DNA of 64,000 bases from Alphaproteobacteria bacterium (GCA_029289325.1 JARFTV010000011.1:1-64000); one strand, 5' to 3'; positions 50,213 through 59,026 are shown, numbered from the stretch's first letter. A program made the numbers and translations. Notes: generated by a model not told the origin, from the letters alone.

Positions 50213-51154
50213 ATGACTTCTCTTATCACGAACACCGCAGCAATGAACGCCCTGCAGGCGCTGCGTAACGTCAACAACGAACTGGGCACCACGCAGGGGC
50301 GCATCGCCTCGGGCCTTCGCATCACCTCGGCCAAGGACAACGCGGCCTACTTCCAGATTTCCGAGACGATGAAAGGCGACTCCGGCTCGCTCTCCTCGAT
50401 CAACGAGGGTCTGACGCTGACCAAGAACTCGATCGCCACCGCGCGGCTTGGTGCGGAATCCTTCCAGGACCTTGCCAAGCAGTTCGTGGAACGCGTGGCC
50501 TTCGCCCAAGGTGCGAAGGGCGGCTTCGACGAGATTGGGAACGATCTGAAAGAAATCGTGAAACAGATGGAGGTCACCATTAAGCAGTCGACCTTCAACG
50601 GCGATAACATGGTTAACGCCGGCGGCACGGTCGCCGCTGCGACAGTCGCTGCAACGACGGGCGTGCTGACTGAAAGCGCCACGCAAGAAGCCAAGGCGAC
50701 CCGAAACGTCGTGACCGGCGTGTCCCGCGCAGGCTCGTTTGGTGTGACTACGACAGAAGTGGAGACCGTCGACCTCACCCGAATGCTGGCGAGCTTCAAG
50801 GCGCTCTCTACGGGTTTTGCAGCCAATGCCGCGGCAACCACTGAAGCAACTGCCGGTACGCCCGATGGCGAGGTCTTCCTCGCGGGCGCCCTCAAGAGCT
50901 CGGAAAGCGTGCTGAAAAAGGCGACCGATGCCGCCACCCAACTTGGCCTGTCAGAAAAGACCATCGAGGATCAGCAGAAGTTCCTGAAGAAGCTGACCGA
51001 CAACATCGACACCGGCGTCGGCTCCATGATCGACGCCAACATGGAAGAGGAAGCCGCCCGCCTGCAGGCGCTGCAGACCCAGCAGCAGCTGGCGACGCAG
51101 GCCCTGTCGATCGCGAACCAGGCTCCGTCGAGCATCATGTCGCTGTTCCGCTGA
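50213..51154 (+). CDS. Flagellin
   Basis: 313 residues. N-terminus SLITNTAAMNALQALRNVNNELGTTQGRIASGLRITSAKDNAAYFQISETMKGDSGSLSSINEGLTLTKNSIATARLGAESFQDLAKQFVERV and C-terminus EDQQKFLKKLTDNIDTGVGSMIDANMEEEAARLQALQTQQQLATQALSIANQAPSSIMSLFR form the D0/D1 coiled coils. The variable central part is short and Ala/Thr/Val-rich, so the filament has a thin surface domain. ATG 50213 gives the usual N-terminus; 50201 is an unlikely longer start. Confidence 0.96.
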   Translation: MTSLITNTAAMNALQALRNVNNELGTTQGRIASGLRITSAKDNAAYFQISETMKGDSGSLSSINEGLTLTKNSIATARLGAESFQDLAKQFVERVAFAQGAKGGFDEIGNDLKEIVKQMEVTIKQSTFNGDNMVNAGGTVAAATVAATTGVLTESATQEAKATRNVVTGVSRAGSFGVTTTEVETVDLTRMLASFKALSTGFAANAAATTEATAGTPDGEVFLAGALKSSESVLKKATDAATQLGLSEKTIEDQQKFLKKLTDNIDTGVGSMIDANMEEEAARLQALQTQQQLATQALSIANQAPSSIMSLFR

Positions 51155-51171
51155 TAACGGACCGACCTGCG

Positions 51172-51193
51172 CCTGGCCCTCGAAGGGGCCAGG
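51172..51193 (+). terminator. Strong hairpin after the flagellin gene
   Basis: cctggccct pairs with ggggccagg (9 pairs, last one G-U) around a cgaa loop, 18 bases after the flagellin stop and 52 bases before flaF. There is no U run, so it may stabilise the flagellin mRNA end or lower read-through into flaF-flbT rather than act as a full terminator. Confidence 0.55.
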
Positions 51194-51244
51194 CCACCCC
51201 GATGGTGAGAAACACCGTCGGTTCATGCCAGAAGGTAGCCTGCA

Positions 51245-51640
51245 ATGAGCCTTTCCGCCTATCGGCGCACACTCGCGCAGACCGAAACGCCACGCCAGAT
51301 CGAACGGCGCATCATGCTTCGGATCACGACCGATCTTTCCGTCCATGCCGACAGATTCGACCGCGCGAAAGACCGCGCCGAACGGCTTGGTGTACTGGCC
51401 AGCGGCCTGCGCGAGGCGCTGTCCGATAACGTCCGACTCTGGTCCGCGCTGAAAGCCGATCTGATGAGACCTGGCAACGCCCTACCCCAGGAATTGCGCA
51501 GCGGGCTGGTGAACCTGGCCGCCTTCGTCGAACGCCACACCGGCGCTGTTCTCGGCGGCAATGGGACCGTCGCCGCGCTGGTCGAGGTGAACCGTCCAGT
51601 CATCGCCGCCCTGTCCGGCGCGCCCCCGGAGGCGGGCTGA
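51245..51640 (+). CDS. flaF: Flagellar biosynthesis regulator FlaF
   Basis: 131 residues. Family pattern: SAYRRTLAQTETPRQIERRIMLRITTDLSVHADRFDRAKDRAERLGVLASGLREALSDNVRLWSALKADLMRPGNALPQELRSGLVNLAAFVERHT. FlaF works with FlbT to set flagellin synthesis and export in alphaproteobacteria. The stop overlaps the flbT start by one base. Confidence 0.95.
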   Translation: MSLSAYRRTLAQTETPRQIERRIMLRITTDLSVHADRFDRAKDRAERLGVLASGLREALSDNVRLWSALKADLMRPGNALPQELRSGLVNLAAFVERHTGAVLGGNGTVAALVEVNRPVIAALSGAPPEAG

Positions 51641-52047
51641 TGGGTCTGCGTCTTACGCTCAAGCCCGGTGAGCGGGTGATCCTGAACGGCTGCATCGTCC
51701 GCAACGCAGGTCGCGGCCGCATGGACATCGAAGTCGAGAACCGATCCGACGTCCTTCGCGCGGAAGAGATCATCACCTCATCCGAAGCCCGGCTTCCGGT
51801 CCGCTCGGTCGCCCATGCGATCCAGCACGCCTTGGCCAGTCGGGAACACCGCGACGAACTCCTGCCGCGGATCCTCAGCAGCCTCGACCAAATCGAACAG
51901 GCGCTGAACCCCGTGGTGGCTCCAACCTTGGATGCGGTTCGGGAATGCCTTAGCAGCGGCGACTTCTACGCTGCCCTGCGCAAGCTCGGCCCGGTTCTCG
52001 ACCGCGAAAAGCGGCTCCTCGGCGACGGACTGACGAGGCTTTCATGA
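51640..52047 (+). CDS. flbT: Flagellin synthesis repressor FlbT
   Basis: 135 residues. Pattern: LRLTLKPGERVILNGCIVRNAGRGRMDIEVENRSDVLRAEEIITSSEARLPVRSVAHAIQHAL. In Caulobacter FlbT binds flagellin mRNA and promotes its decay until the hook is complete. Overlaps the next gene by 4 bases. Confidence 0.95.
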   Translation: MGLRLTLKPGERVILNGCIVRNAGRGRMDIEVENRSDVLRAEEIITSSEARLPVRSVAHAIQHALASREHRDELLPRILSSLDQIEQALNPVVAPTLDAVRECLSSGDFYAALRKLGPVLDREKRLLGDGLTRLS

Positions 52048-52871
52048 TCTCTACCCGCGGCCTTGCCCCCATGGCCGCGCTGGCCCTGATCGACCGGCAA
52101 AGCGACCGCTTTGCCGAGGCGATCAGGGCCGAACCCCAGGCCAGGCGCGAGATTGCCAGCTTCCGCGACCGGATCGGCAAGGTCGGCACTGTCGATGATC
52201 TGGTCAAGGACCACCAGCTTTACAGCTTTGTCATGAAGGCCTTCGGGCTTGAGCGCGAGATCTTCGCCAAGGCGATGATGAAACGCATCCTCACTGCCGA
52301 CCCGTCCGACAAGTCCTCCCTTGTCAACCGGCTGACCGATCCGAGGTACCGCGAGATCAACAAGGTCATGGGCTTCCATGCCGGGGGTGCCAGCGAGACC
52401 GGGGAGTTCCGCAACCCCGCCTGGGTGGACGCGCTGGTGGACCGCTATGTCACGGAACGCTTGATCGACGGACAGATGGAGGAGAACCCGGCCGTCGGCC
52501 TGGCGCTCGACTTCGAACGCAAGGCGAAGGGCCTGACCAGCTGGTTCAAGGTGCTTGCCGATCCGAAGATGGGCAAGTTCATCCGCACCGCCTTCGGTCT
52601 GCCGGAATCGATCGTGCAGGGCAGCGTAGACGGTCAGGCCCGGATGCTGGAGCAGCGGATGAAGATCGAGGACCTGCAAGACCCTATGGTGCGCAAGAAG
52701 CTGATCCGGCAATATGCGGCCATTGCGGGGGCGATGGAACAGCCGGGGCAGGCCGCGCCGCTTGTCTCGCTGTTCGCACGACCGCGGGACTGGGCGAACT
52801 GGTCGCCGGTCTCGGTCGATGCTGCAACCTTTGCCCCGCGGGGTATTTCGGCCTACCGTCTCTGGCGCTAG
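52044..52871 (+). CDS. DUF1217 flagellar protein
   Basis: 275 residues. DUF1217-type sequence: SFRDRIGKVGTVDDLVKDHQLYSFVMKAFGLEREIFAKAMMKRILTADPSDKSSLVNRLTDPRYREINKVMGF. Found mainly in alphaproteobacterial flagellar clusters; function undefined. Last gene of the flgI-led operon, convergent with fliG at a 5-base distance. Confidence 0.88.
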   Translation: MISTRGLAPMAALALIDRQSDRFAEAIRAEPQARREIASFRDRIGKVGTVDDLVKDHQLYSFVMKAFGLEREIFAKAMMKRILTADPSDKSSLVNRLTDPRYREINKVMGFHAGGASETGEFRNPAWVDALVDRYVTERLIDGQMEENPAVGLALDFERKAKGLTSWFKVLADPKMGKFIRTAFGLPESIVQGSVDGQARMLEQRMKIEDLQDPMVRKKLIRQYAAIAGAMEQPGQAAPLVSLFARPRDWANWSPVSVDAATFAPRGISAYRLWR

Positions 52872-52876
52872 CCGAC

Positions 52877-53890
52877 CTACTCCAGAAGCTCGTCCTCCTG
52901 CGTGGGCAGCCGGATAATCTCCTGCCGCGCCAGCTCGTTTGCGATGTCGATGAGGGCGGACTGGGCCTCGCGCGTGTCGCGGGCGCGGACCGGCCCCATG
53001 TCCTGCATCTCGGCGCGTAGCATGTCCTGCATCCGCTGCGTCAGCGTGCCCATCATCCCGTCGCGCACGTGCTTCTTCGCGCCACGCAGGGCCAAGGCCA
53101 GCGTCTTCCCCTCGGCCATGCGGATGATCCGCTGCAGGGCATTTGCGTCCAACCGGATCAGGTCGTCGAATGTAAACATCTTCTGCTTGATCGCTGCGAA
53201 ATCCGCCGGGGCCCTGGTCTCAAGCTCTTCGGCCAGTCGGTCGAACACCGCGCCGTCCATCTTGTTGAACATGTCGGCCATGCGCTGCTTGGAATCATGC
53301 GTCGTCTTCCGGGACGCCGCCGCCAGCAGCTCGTTGCGGACCACGTTCTCCAGCGTTTCAGTAACGTGGCGCGGCAGGACGTCGATGCGGATCATCCGCG
53401 TAGTGATCTCGGCCATCCGCTCCGGCCCGAACATCGGTACCACGCGCGCCGCGACATCCGGCTTCACCTTGGTCAGGATCGCGGCAATCGTCTGGTCATG
53501 CTCGCCGCGAAGCCAGCTTGCGATGGTCTGTTCGTTCAGGGTCGAGAATGCCTCCCAGACGTTGCGCGCGCTGGCCGGGCCTTTCAGGTCACCCATGATC
53601 TCGGCCACCTGGTCGTCGTTCATGAAGGTCAGAAGCAGCCGCTCGGCCATCTCGACCGATCCCTGAACTCCGGACGATCCGGACACGTTCTCGGAAAACT
53701 CGGCCAGGACTGTCTCGACCGTTGCCGCCGGTATGGTGCCCAGCGTCGACATTGCCGAGACCAGCGACTGGATCTCATGCGTCGTCAGCTGGCGCATCAG
53801 TTCTGCGCCTTTCATCTCGCCCAGACAGATGAACAGGATCGCGGCCTTCTCGATGCCACGCAGGCGGATGTCGTCGGGAGGCAGCTTCAC
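52877..53890 (-). CDS. fliG: Flagellar motor switch protein FliG
   Basis: 337 residues. N-domain LRGIEKAAILFICLGEMKGAELMRQLTTHEIQSLVSAMSTLG binds FliF. The C-domain MFTFDDLIRLDANALQRIIRMAEGKTLALALRGAKKHVRDGMMGTLTQRMQDMLRAEMQDMGPVRARDTREAQ carries the charged torque helix (K, R, R/D-E). GTG start at 53890 preceded by aaagggg. Unusually it is last in the fliF-fliH-fliN-fliP-fliG operon rather than next to fliF. Confidence 0.95.
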   Translation of the reverse strand: MKLPPDDIRLRGIEKAAILFICLGEMKGAELMRQLTTHEIQSLVSAMSTLGTIPAATVETVLAEFSENVSGSSGVQGSVEMAERLLLTFMNDDQVAEIMGDLKGPASARNVWEAFSTLNEQTIASWLRGEHDQTIAAILTKVKPDVAARVVPMFGPERMAEITTRMIRIDVLPRHVTETLENVVRNELLAAASRKTTHDSKQRMADMFNKMDGAVFDRLAEELETRAPADFAAIKQKMFTFDDLIRLDANALQRIIRMAEGKTLALALRGAKKHVRDGMMGTLTQRMQDMLRAEMQDMGPVRARDTREAQSALIDIANELARQEIIRLPTQEDELLE

Positions 53891-53903
53891 GGGATGCCCC
53901 TTT

Positions 53904-54689
53904 CTACGATGCGTTATAGGACTGGATCAGCGAGCCGGCCAGCATGTACCACCCGTCGACCAGCACGAAGAAGATCACCTTGAACGGCAGCGAGATCATG
54001 ACGGGCGACAGCATCATCATCCCCGCTCCCATCAGGATCGAGGCCACGATGAGGTCAATGGCCACGAAAGGCAGGTAGATCAGAAAGCCAATGGTGAAGG
54101 CCCGCCGCAGTTCTGAAATCATAAAGGCCGGAACCAGGACCGACCAGGCCAGCTCGCCCCGATCCTGCGCGACGGCCTGGGGCGGTTCCTCGGTCTCGGA
54201 AAAGCGCAGGAACAGGGCGACGTCGGCATCGCGGGTGTTCGCGGCCATGAAACGGTGGAAGGGTTCGGCGATCCGGGGAACCGCCTGCTCTTCCGTGATA
54301 GACCCCTCGATCAGCGGGGCGAGACCCTCGTTCCAACTGGCACGAAAGACCGGCTGCATCACGTAGAAGGAAAGGAACAGCGCCAGCGAGGTAATGACCA
54401 GATTGGGCGGCGACTGGTTCAGCCCAATGGCAGAACGCAGCATCGACAGCACGATGACAAAGCGCGTGAAGCAGGTCATCACGATCATCAGCCCGGGGGC
54501 GACCGACAGCACGGTCAGCAGGCCGATCAACTGGATCAGCCGCCCCGACAGATCACCGCCACCCGCTCCGCCAAGGCTTCCCGAGAGATCGCGCAAAAGC
54601 GGGCCGATCCCATCCATGACGCTGTCCTGCGCCAGGGCGGGCCCTGCCACCAGCACGGCCAAGGCGGTGAACGGAACAAAGCGCAGCAT
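53904..54689 (-). CDS. fliP: Flagellar export apparatus protein FliP
   Basis: 261 residues. Cleavable signal (MLRFVPFTALAVLVAGPALA-QD), then four membrane spans. FliP signature: LLTVLSVAPGLMIVMTCFTRFVIVLSMLRSAIGLNQSPPNLVITSLALFLSFYVM and LPFVAIDLIVASILMGAGMMMLSPVMISLPFKVIFFVLVDGW. Start ATG 54689 lies one base after the fliN stop; a longer start at 54710 would overlap fliN. Confidence 0.95.
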   Translation of the reverse strand: MLRFVPFTALAVLVAGPALAQDSVMDGIGPLLRDLSGSLGGAGGGDLSGRLIQLIGLLTVLSVAPGLMIVMTCFTRFVIVLSMLRSAIGLNQSPPNLVITSLALFLSFYVMQPVFRASWNEGLAPLIEGSITEEQAVPRIAEPFHRFMAANTRDADVALFLRFSETEEPPQAVAQDRGELAWSVLVPAFMISELRRAFTIGFLIYLPFVAIDLIVASILMGAGMMMLSPVMISLPFKVIFFVLVDGWYMLAGSLIQSYNAS

Positions 54690-54690
54690 C

Positions 54691-55020
54691 TCAGGTGATC
54701 GCCGAGACATAGTCCTTGACGATCTCGGTCAGCGTGATGCCGATTCCGTCCTCGCCGACCTTAACCAGATCGCCCCGCGCCACCAGCCGGTCATTGATCA
54801 TAACGTCCAGAGGCTCGCCGATCTTTCGGTCAATCTCGATCACCGACCCGCGTGCCAGCGATAGAAGTTGCGAGATCGACATCCGCGCTTGCCCAAGCAC
54901 GACCTGCACGTTCAGCGACACGTTCAGCATCGCATTGATGTTGTGGCCGTCGATCATCTCGCGTTCCAGCCCGCCCACGGCCAGGTCGGTCAGGAGATTG
55001 GGTTTCAGGGGATCACTCAT
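54691..55020 (-). CDS. fliN: Flagellar motor switch protein FliN
   Basis: A 109-residue single SpoA domain: AMLNVSLNVQVVLGQARMSISQLLSLARGSVIEIDRKIGEPLDVMINDRLVARGDLVKVGEDGIGITLTEIV. C-ring component. ATG 55020 overlaps the fliH stop by 8 bases; the longer frame runs through fliH. Confidence 0.95.
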   Translation of the reverse strand: MSDPLKPNLLTDLAVGGLEREMIDGHNINAMLNVSLNVQVVLGQARMSISQLLSLARGSVIEIDRKIGEPLDVMINDRLVARGDLVKVGEDGIGITLTEIVKDYVSAIT

Positions 55021-55681
55021 GGAAAGGTCCTGCGTGGTCGGGAGCGGCGGAAACGGGGGCAGCGCGGCGGATAAGGGTCTGGATCGACCGGCAGATCGCC
55101 GCAAAGGAATAGCGCGACCGGCCATGCAACCAGCTTGCATAGACTTCGGTCGGGTCCAGCGCGGGATCGGGCACCACCCGGATAGTCTGGCCCGAGGGTG
55201 CCGCCATCCGATGCAATTCGTCGCCAAGTGTCTCTGCGACAGCCGGGGACAGGCGGATCTCCAGCGACGGGCTTCCGATGGCGCGCCGGATCACCCGCCC
55301 GATTTCCTCATCTACGCGCCTCGCCCCTAACTGGCTTACTAGTTCGGGCAAGACGCGATCCGCGAGGTCGGCCACAAAGGCGATCATCTCAGCTTCCAGC
55401 CGCTGGCGATGAGCCGCACGCTCTGCCAGCAACCCATCCACCGCCGTCGCCAGCTTGCCGACCGCCTCCAGGCGCTGCGCTTCGATCGAGGCAAGCGCCT
55501 CGCGCCAGCCCGAGGCAAGACCTTCCGCCAGCCCCGCCGCGTGGCCCTCGGCATGGGCGGCAGCGCTGACACGCGCAAGGTCCTCGGCGCTATGCGTCGC
55601 GACCTGGCTCTCGGCCCGCAGACGCTCGGCCGTCATCTCGGCTTCAAAATCTCGGACGAACAGAAGATGCGCCATGGACAT
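55013..55681 (-). CDS. fliH: FliH-like export ATPase regulator
   Basis: 222 residues. Long charged, alanine-rich coiled coil (ERLRAESQVATHSAEDLARVSAAAHAEGHAAGLAEGLASGWREALASIEAQRLEAVGKLATAVDGLLAERAAHRQRLEAEM) followed by a C-terminal domain containing ADLADRVLPELV and EVYASWLHG. The G..EG..AG repeats are typical of FliH. It should bind FliI, which is not in the window. ATG 55681 is preceded by agagagg; 55708 is an alternative overlapping fliF. Confidence 0.82.
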   Translation of the reverse strand: MSMAHLLFVRDFEAEMTAERLRAESQVATHSAEDLARVSAAAHAEGHAAGLAEGLASGWREALASIEAQRLEAVGKLATAVDGLLAERAAHRQRLEAEMIAFVADLADRVLPELVSQLGARRVDEEIGRVIRRAIGSPSLEIRLSPAVAETLGDELHRMAAPSGQTIRVVPDPALDPTEVYASWLHGRSRYSFAAICRSIQTLIRRAAPVSAAPDHAGPFHE

Positions 55682-55686
55682 TGAGG

Positions 55687-57300
55687 TCAGCCTCTCTGGT
55701 TGATCCATGCGCGGATCGTGCGCACGGCGGCTTCGGGTTCGGTCTCGATGATGCGGCTGAAATCATCGACATAGCGGCGCATCACATTGCCTTGGACCGA
55801 AGAGAAGGACAGGAACTCGGAGCCCTCACCCTCCCCCGCAACGGTCAGCGCCATGGCATCGCCGCCAAGGGCCATCGGGCCTGCCAGAGCCATCTGCATC
55901 GGGCCGCCAATCCCATCCAGCGCCGGCAGCTCTGCAACACTCTCAGCCGGGCGAGACAGCTGGCGCAGCGCGGGTCGCACCACCAGAAGCGCGATCAGCG
56001 CAATGGCGGCCAGCGCCATCAAAGAGCGGATCAGTGTACCCAGATGCTGGGCGAACAGATCGGCCCAGGCCGTCCCCCCCGCGCCGTCCAACACCACACC
56101 TTCGGCGAACTGCAGGCTCTCGACGCTGACAAGGTCCCCGCGCCTCTCGTCGATCCCCGCCGCCGTGCGCACCAGCGTCGCCAGCCGTTCCAGCTCTTCC
56201 GGGCTGCGATCGGCATAGGTGGTTCCATCCCAGATCCCGTTGACGACCGCCGCGACGGTCAATCGCTTGATGCTGCCCGGTTCGGACATCACTTCCTTGC
56301 GCACCGAGCCGATCTCGAAGCGCCTTTCTTCGGATTCCTTGTTCCGGCTTTCCGAACTGCCGCCTCCCGTGTCAGTCCCGCCGATCGCTGCCAGATTGTT
56401 GGCGACATCGACCGCCGCCGAAGCGGCGTCCTGCGACCGGAAATCCTCGGTAGACGAGGTGATGACGCGCGGGACGGACTGGTTGGGATCGAAACTTTCC
56501 TCGACCACCACCCGCCGTTCCGTCTCAAGTTCAGCCGTGACCCTGACGCGTACGTTCTCGGCTCCGACATGGGCCCCAAGGATGCTTTCGATGTTTCGCC
56601 GCAGCCGTTCCTCGATCTCGATCTGCGTGTCGTCCATGCCGGTCGTGGTGCCTTCCTCGGCCAGGATCGTCTGACCCGCAGCGGTCAGGACTGTGACCCG
56701 GCCCGGCGACAGACCTGGAACCGCCGCCGCCACAAGGCTGCGCACGGCCAGCGCCTGCCGCCGCTCAAAGCTCTGGCCACGAACCGTTCGCACGATCACC
56801 GAGGCCGATGCCTCCGGGCGATCCTGCGAAAACGATTCGCGTTCAGGCAGGACGAGATGCACCCTGGCATCTTCCACGACGTCCATGCTCTTGATCGACC
56901 GCACCAGCTCCCCTTCCAATGCGCGAAGGCGGTTGATCTGCTGCAGGAAGCTGTTCATGCCGATGGTGGTGGAACTGTCGAACAGCGCCCATCCCGTGGT
57001 GTCCGCCGCCGGAAGCCCTGCCTCAGCCAGCACCATGCGGGCTCGGGCAATGTCGCCTTCTGGCAGGCTTATGAGCGAACCATCGTCCGAAGTTCGCGGC
57101 GCAAAGCCCGCCCGATCCAACTCCTTCACGATCTGGGCCGCCGTCGCTGCGGTGGCATCCGTCACGAAGGGGCGGTACGTCGGCGCCATTGCCGCACCCA
57201 GACCTAGCAAGAGCGCAAGGGCCAACCCCGCCCCGGTCGCCCCAAGCAGAAGCAGCCGGCGTCTTCCCAGACCTGCAAGATTGTCGAGGAATTGCTTCAC
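55687..57300 (-). CDS. fliF: Flagellar MS-ring protein FliF
   Basis: 537 residues from GTG 57300. N-terminal FLDNLAGLGRRRLLLLGATGAGLALALLLG (first membrane span), then the ring-building motifs (RPFVTDATAATAAQIVKELDRAGFA, GWALFDSSTTIGMNSFLQQINRLRALEGELVRSIKSMDVVEDARVHLVLPERESFSQDRPEASASVIV). Second span near residues 420-445, then the C-terminal FliG-binding tail ending FSRIIETEPEAAVRTIRAWINQRG. Upstream ATGs (57345 and 57387) would add a non-typical N-terminus. Head of its operon. Confidence 0.95.
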   Translation of the reverse strand: MKQFLDNLAGLGRRRLLLLGATGAGLALALLLGLGAAMAPTYRPFVTDATAATAAQIVKELDRAGFAPRTSDDGSLISLPEGDIARARMVLAEAGLPAADTTGWALFDSSTTIGMNSFLQQINRLRALEGELVRSIKSMDVVEDARVHLVLPERESFSQDRPEASASVIVRTVRGQSFERRQALAVRSLVAAAVPGLSPGRVTVLTAAGQTILAEEGTTTGMDDTQIEIEERLRRNIESILGAHVGAENVRVRVTAELETERRVVVEESFDPNQSVPRVITSSTEDFRSQDAASAAVDVANNLAAIGGTDTGGGSSESRNKESEERRFEIGSVRKEVMSEPGSIKRLTVAAVVNGIWDGTTYADRSPEELERLATLVRTAAGIDERRGDLVSVESLQFAEGVVLDGAGGTAWADLFAQHLGTLIRSLMALAAIALIALLVVRPALRQLSRPAESVAELPALDGIGGPMQMALAGPMALGGDAMALTVAGEGEGSEFLSFSSVQGNVMRRYVDDFSRIIETEPEAAVRTIRAWINQRG

Positions 57301-57525
57301 GTCTGGTCCCACTTTTGCCTTCTGGCCGGATGGCCTGACCACCATCTTGCGAAAATCATACTGATACCCGTCGCGGCAGACAAGCACCCAAGTGCTCTTT
57401 TCGCCGGACTGTGATCCAATGGCGCCCTGCCGGAGCCCAATCGGGACTTTTCCGCATCAAGGGCTTCCAATAGGCGATCCATCGGGTTATGCCTTTGCGA
57501 AAATCTTTATCGTGAGGATCGCACC
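57301..57525. promoter_or_regulatory. Divergent fliF / fliL promoter region with two motifs
   Basis: TTGCGAAAA at 57347-57355 (46 bases before fliF) and at 57495-57503 (22 bases before fliL), both on the plus strand. The context is cTTGCGAAAAtc in one and tTTGCGAAAAtc in the other, so the shared core is TTGCGAAAATC. Confidence 0.65.
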
Positions 57526-58050
57526 ATGACCGACGCCGCTCCTCCGGGGAAGGCCCCGCGTGGTCGCCGCTGGTTGCTGGCTGCTGGCTTTGTCGCCGTC
57601 ACTTTCCTCTTGGGCGCCGCGGCCGGGGTTTATGCTGCAGGGCTTCTAGGCCAGGGGGACGAAAAGCCGGAAGGCCCCAAGGCAGAACCAGCGCCGCAGG
57701 CCGAGCAGGCAGACCGGATCGAACTTGCCGTCGGACGGATCGCGGTCGTCATCCCCTCGGATCAGGGCGCAAAACGGCTGCACATGCTCATTTCCCCGCT
57801 TGTGATCGCCCATTCTCCGGCCGGATCCCCAAACGCCGGACACGGCGCGGCCGATTCCGAGGCGGGAACCGGCCCGGTTGCCGAACTGCGGGACGCCTTC
57901 ATCGAATACCTCTCGCAACTGCGCGAGGCCGAAGTGCGCGGCAGCCTCGGTCTCGTGACATTGCGCGCCGAGCTTCTCCGCCGTGCCCGCGCGGTAGCGC
58001 CCGAGCTGAACGCCTCGGCCGTGCTGATTCAGGAATTCGTCATCCAGTAA
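57526..58050 (+). CDS. fliL: Flagellar basal body-associated protein FliL
   Basis: 174 residues. Basic N-terminus, one membrane span (WLLAAGFVAVTFLLGAAAGVYAAG) and a periplasmic domain with RIAVVIPSDQGAKRLHMLISPLVI and LRDAFIEYLSQLREAEVRGSLGLVTLRAELLRRARAVAPELNASAVLIQEFVIQ; the final strand VLIQEFVIQ is a FliL hallmark. Supports the stator. Next to fliM, 13 bases apart. Confidence 0.92.
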   Translation: MTDAAPPGKAPRGRRWLLAAGFVAVTFLLGAAAGVYAAGLLGQGDEKPEGPKAEPAPQAEQADRIELAVGRIAVVIPSDQGAKRLHMLISPLVIAHSPAGSPNAGHGAADSEAGTGPVAELRDAFIEYLSQLREAEVRGSLGLVTLRAELLRRARAVAPELNASAVLIQEFVIQ

Positions 58051-58063
58051 GGGAGAACCCGAC

Positions 58064-59026
58064 ATGGACGCAGCCAACGAAACCGGCCAGACCTCGGGCA
58101 GACCGGGGCGACAGACCCGACTCGTGGAAGAAGAGATCATCGCCAAGGCCTCCGCCGGTTTCCAGCCGTTGCCGATGCTTGATGTCATCTTCTCGCGCAT
58201 GGCCCCGGCAACGGCCGCCTCGTTCCGGGCAAGGGCAAGCCTGATCACCGAAATCCACTTCGACCGCACCACCTATGCCTGCTGGGGCGATATCGTGGCC
58301 GAGATGGACCCCCACTCCATCTGCGCCACCGCCGAGGCCCCGCAATGGAACGGAGCCATCGCCCTGGCGATGGACAGCGTGCTGGTCCTTGCCGCGATGG
58401 AACGCCTGACGGGCGGGGCACCGACCCCCGACACCATCCCGCGCCGCCCACCGACGGGCATCGAGCGCGAAACGATGCGACACCTCCTGATCCTGATCCT
58501 CGAGGATCTCGCCGCCAACATCTCGCGCATTGCCGAGGCGACCTTTACGCTTGAGTCCGTCGAAACGCCAAAGGAAGTCGGAGCGACCCACGGTGTCTCG
58601 ACGCCCTGCGCCGTTGCCCGCATGGAGGTTCGGCTTGACGATTGTCTGGGCAGCTTCAGCGTGATTATACCGCTGCGGACCCTCGACCCGATCCAGGAAC
58701 GTCTTTCGACCATGTTCCTGGGCGACAAGCTCGGCGGCGACTCCTCTTGGCGCGATCACATCGCCAGCCGCATCACCGGCTCCAGCATCGTCGTCACGGC
58801 GCGCATCCATGAAAAGTCGATCCCGCTTGCCGATATCCTTGCCTGGAAGCCGGGCACCCAGATCGACTTTAGCATCCTGCCGGATCAGGAAGTTACGGTG
58901 ATGTGCTCGGGCATTCCCATCCTCTATGGTCACGCGGGCCGGCTGCGGAACGGGAATATCGCGCTGCGCGTGACGCGCGAGGCGGGAGCCCCCGCAACAG
59001 CCGCTGCAGACCTCGGAGGTCTGTGA
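58064..59026 (+). CDS. fliM: Flagellar motor switch protein FliM
   Basis: 320 residues. Middle CheC-like domain (PLPMLDVIFSRMAPATAASFRARASLITEIHFD; MERLTGG) and C-terminal SpoA domain (IHEKSIPLADILAWKPGTQIDFSILPDQEVTVMCSGIPILYGHAGRLRNGNIALRV). An N-terminal CheY-binding LSQEEID peptide is not obvious; RLVEEEIIAKAS (about 19-30) may play that part. Stop overlaps the next start by one base. Confidence 0.92.
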   Translation: MDAANETGQTSGRPGRQTRLVEEEIIAKASAGFQPLPMLDVIFSRMAPATAASFRARASLITEIHFDRTTYACWGDIVAEMDPHSICATAEAPQWNGAIALAMDSVLVLAAMERLTGGAPTPDTIPRRPPTGIERETMRHLLILILEDLAANISRIAEATFTLESVETPKEVGATHGVSTPCAVARMEVRLDDCLGSFSVIIPLRTLDPIQERLSTMFLGDKLGGDSSWRDHIASRITGSSIVVTARIHEKSIPLADILAWKPGTQIDFSILPDQEVTVMCSGIPILYGHAGRLRNGNIALRVTREAGAPATAAADLGGL

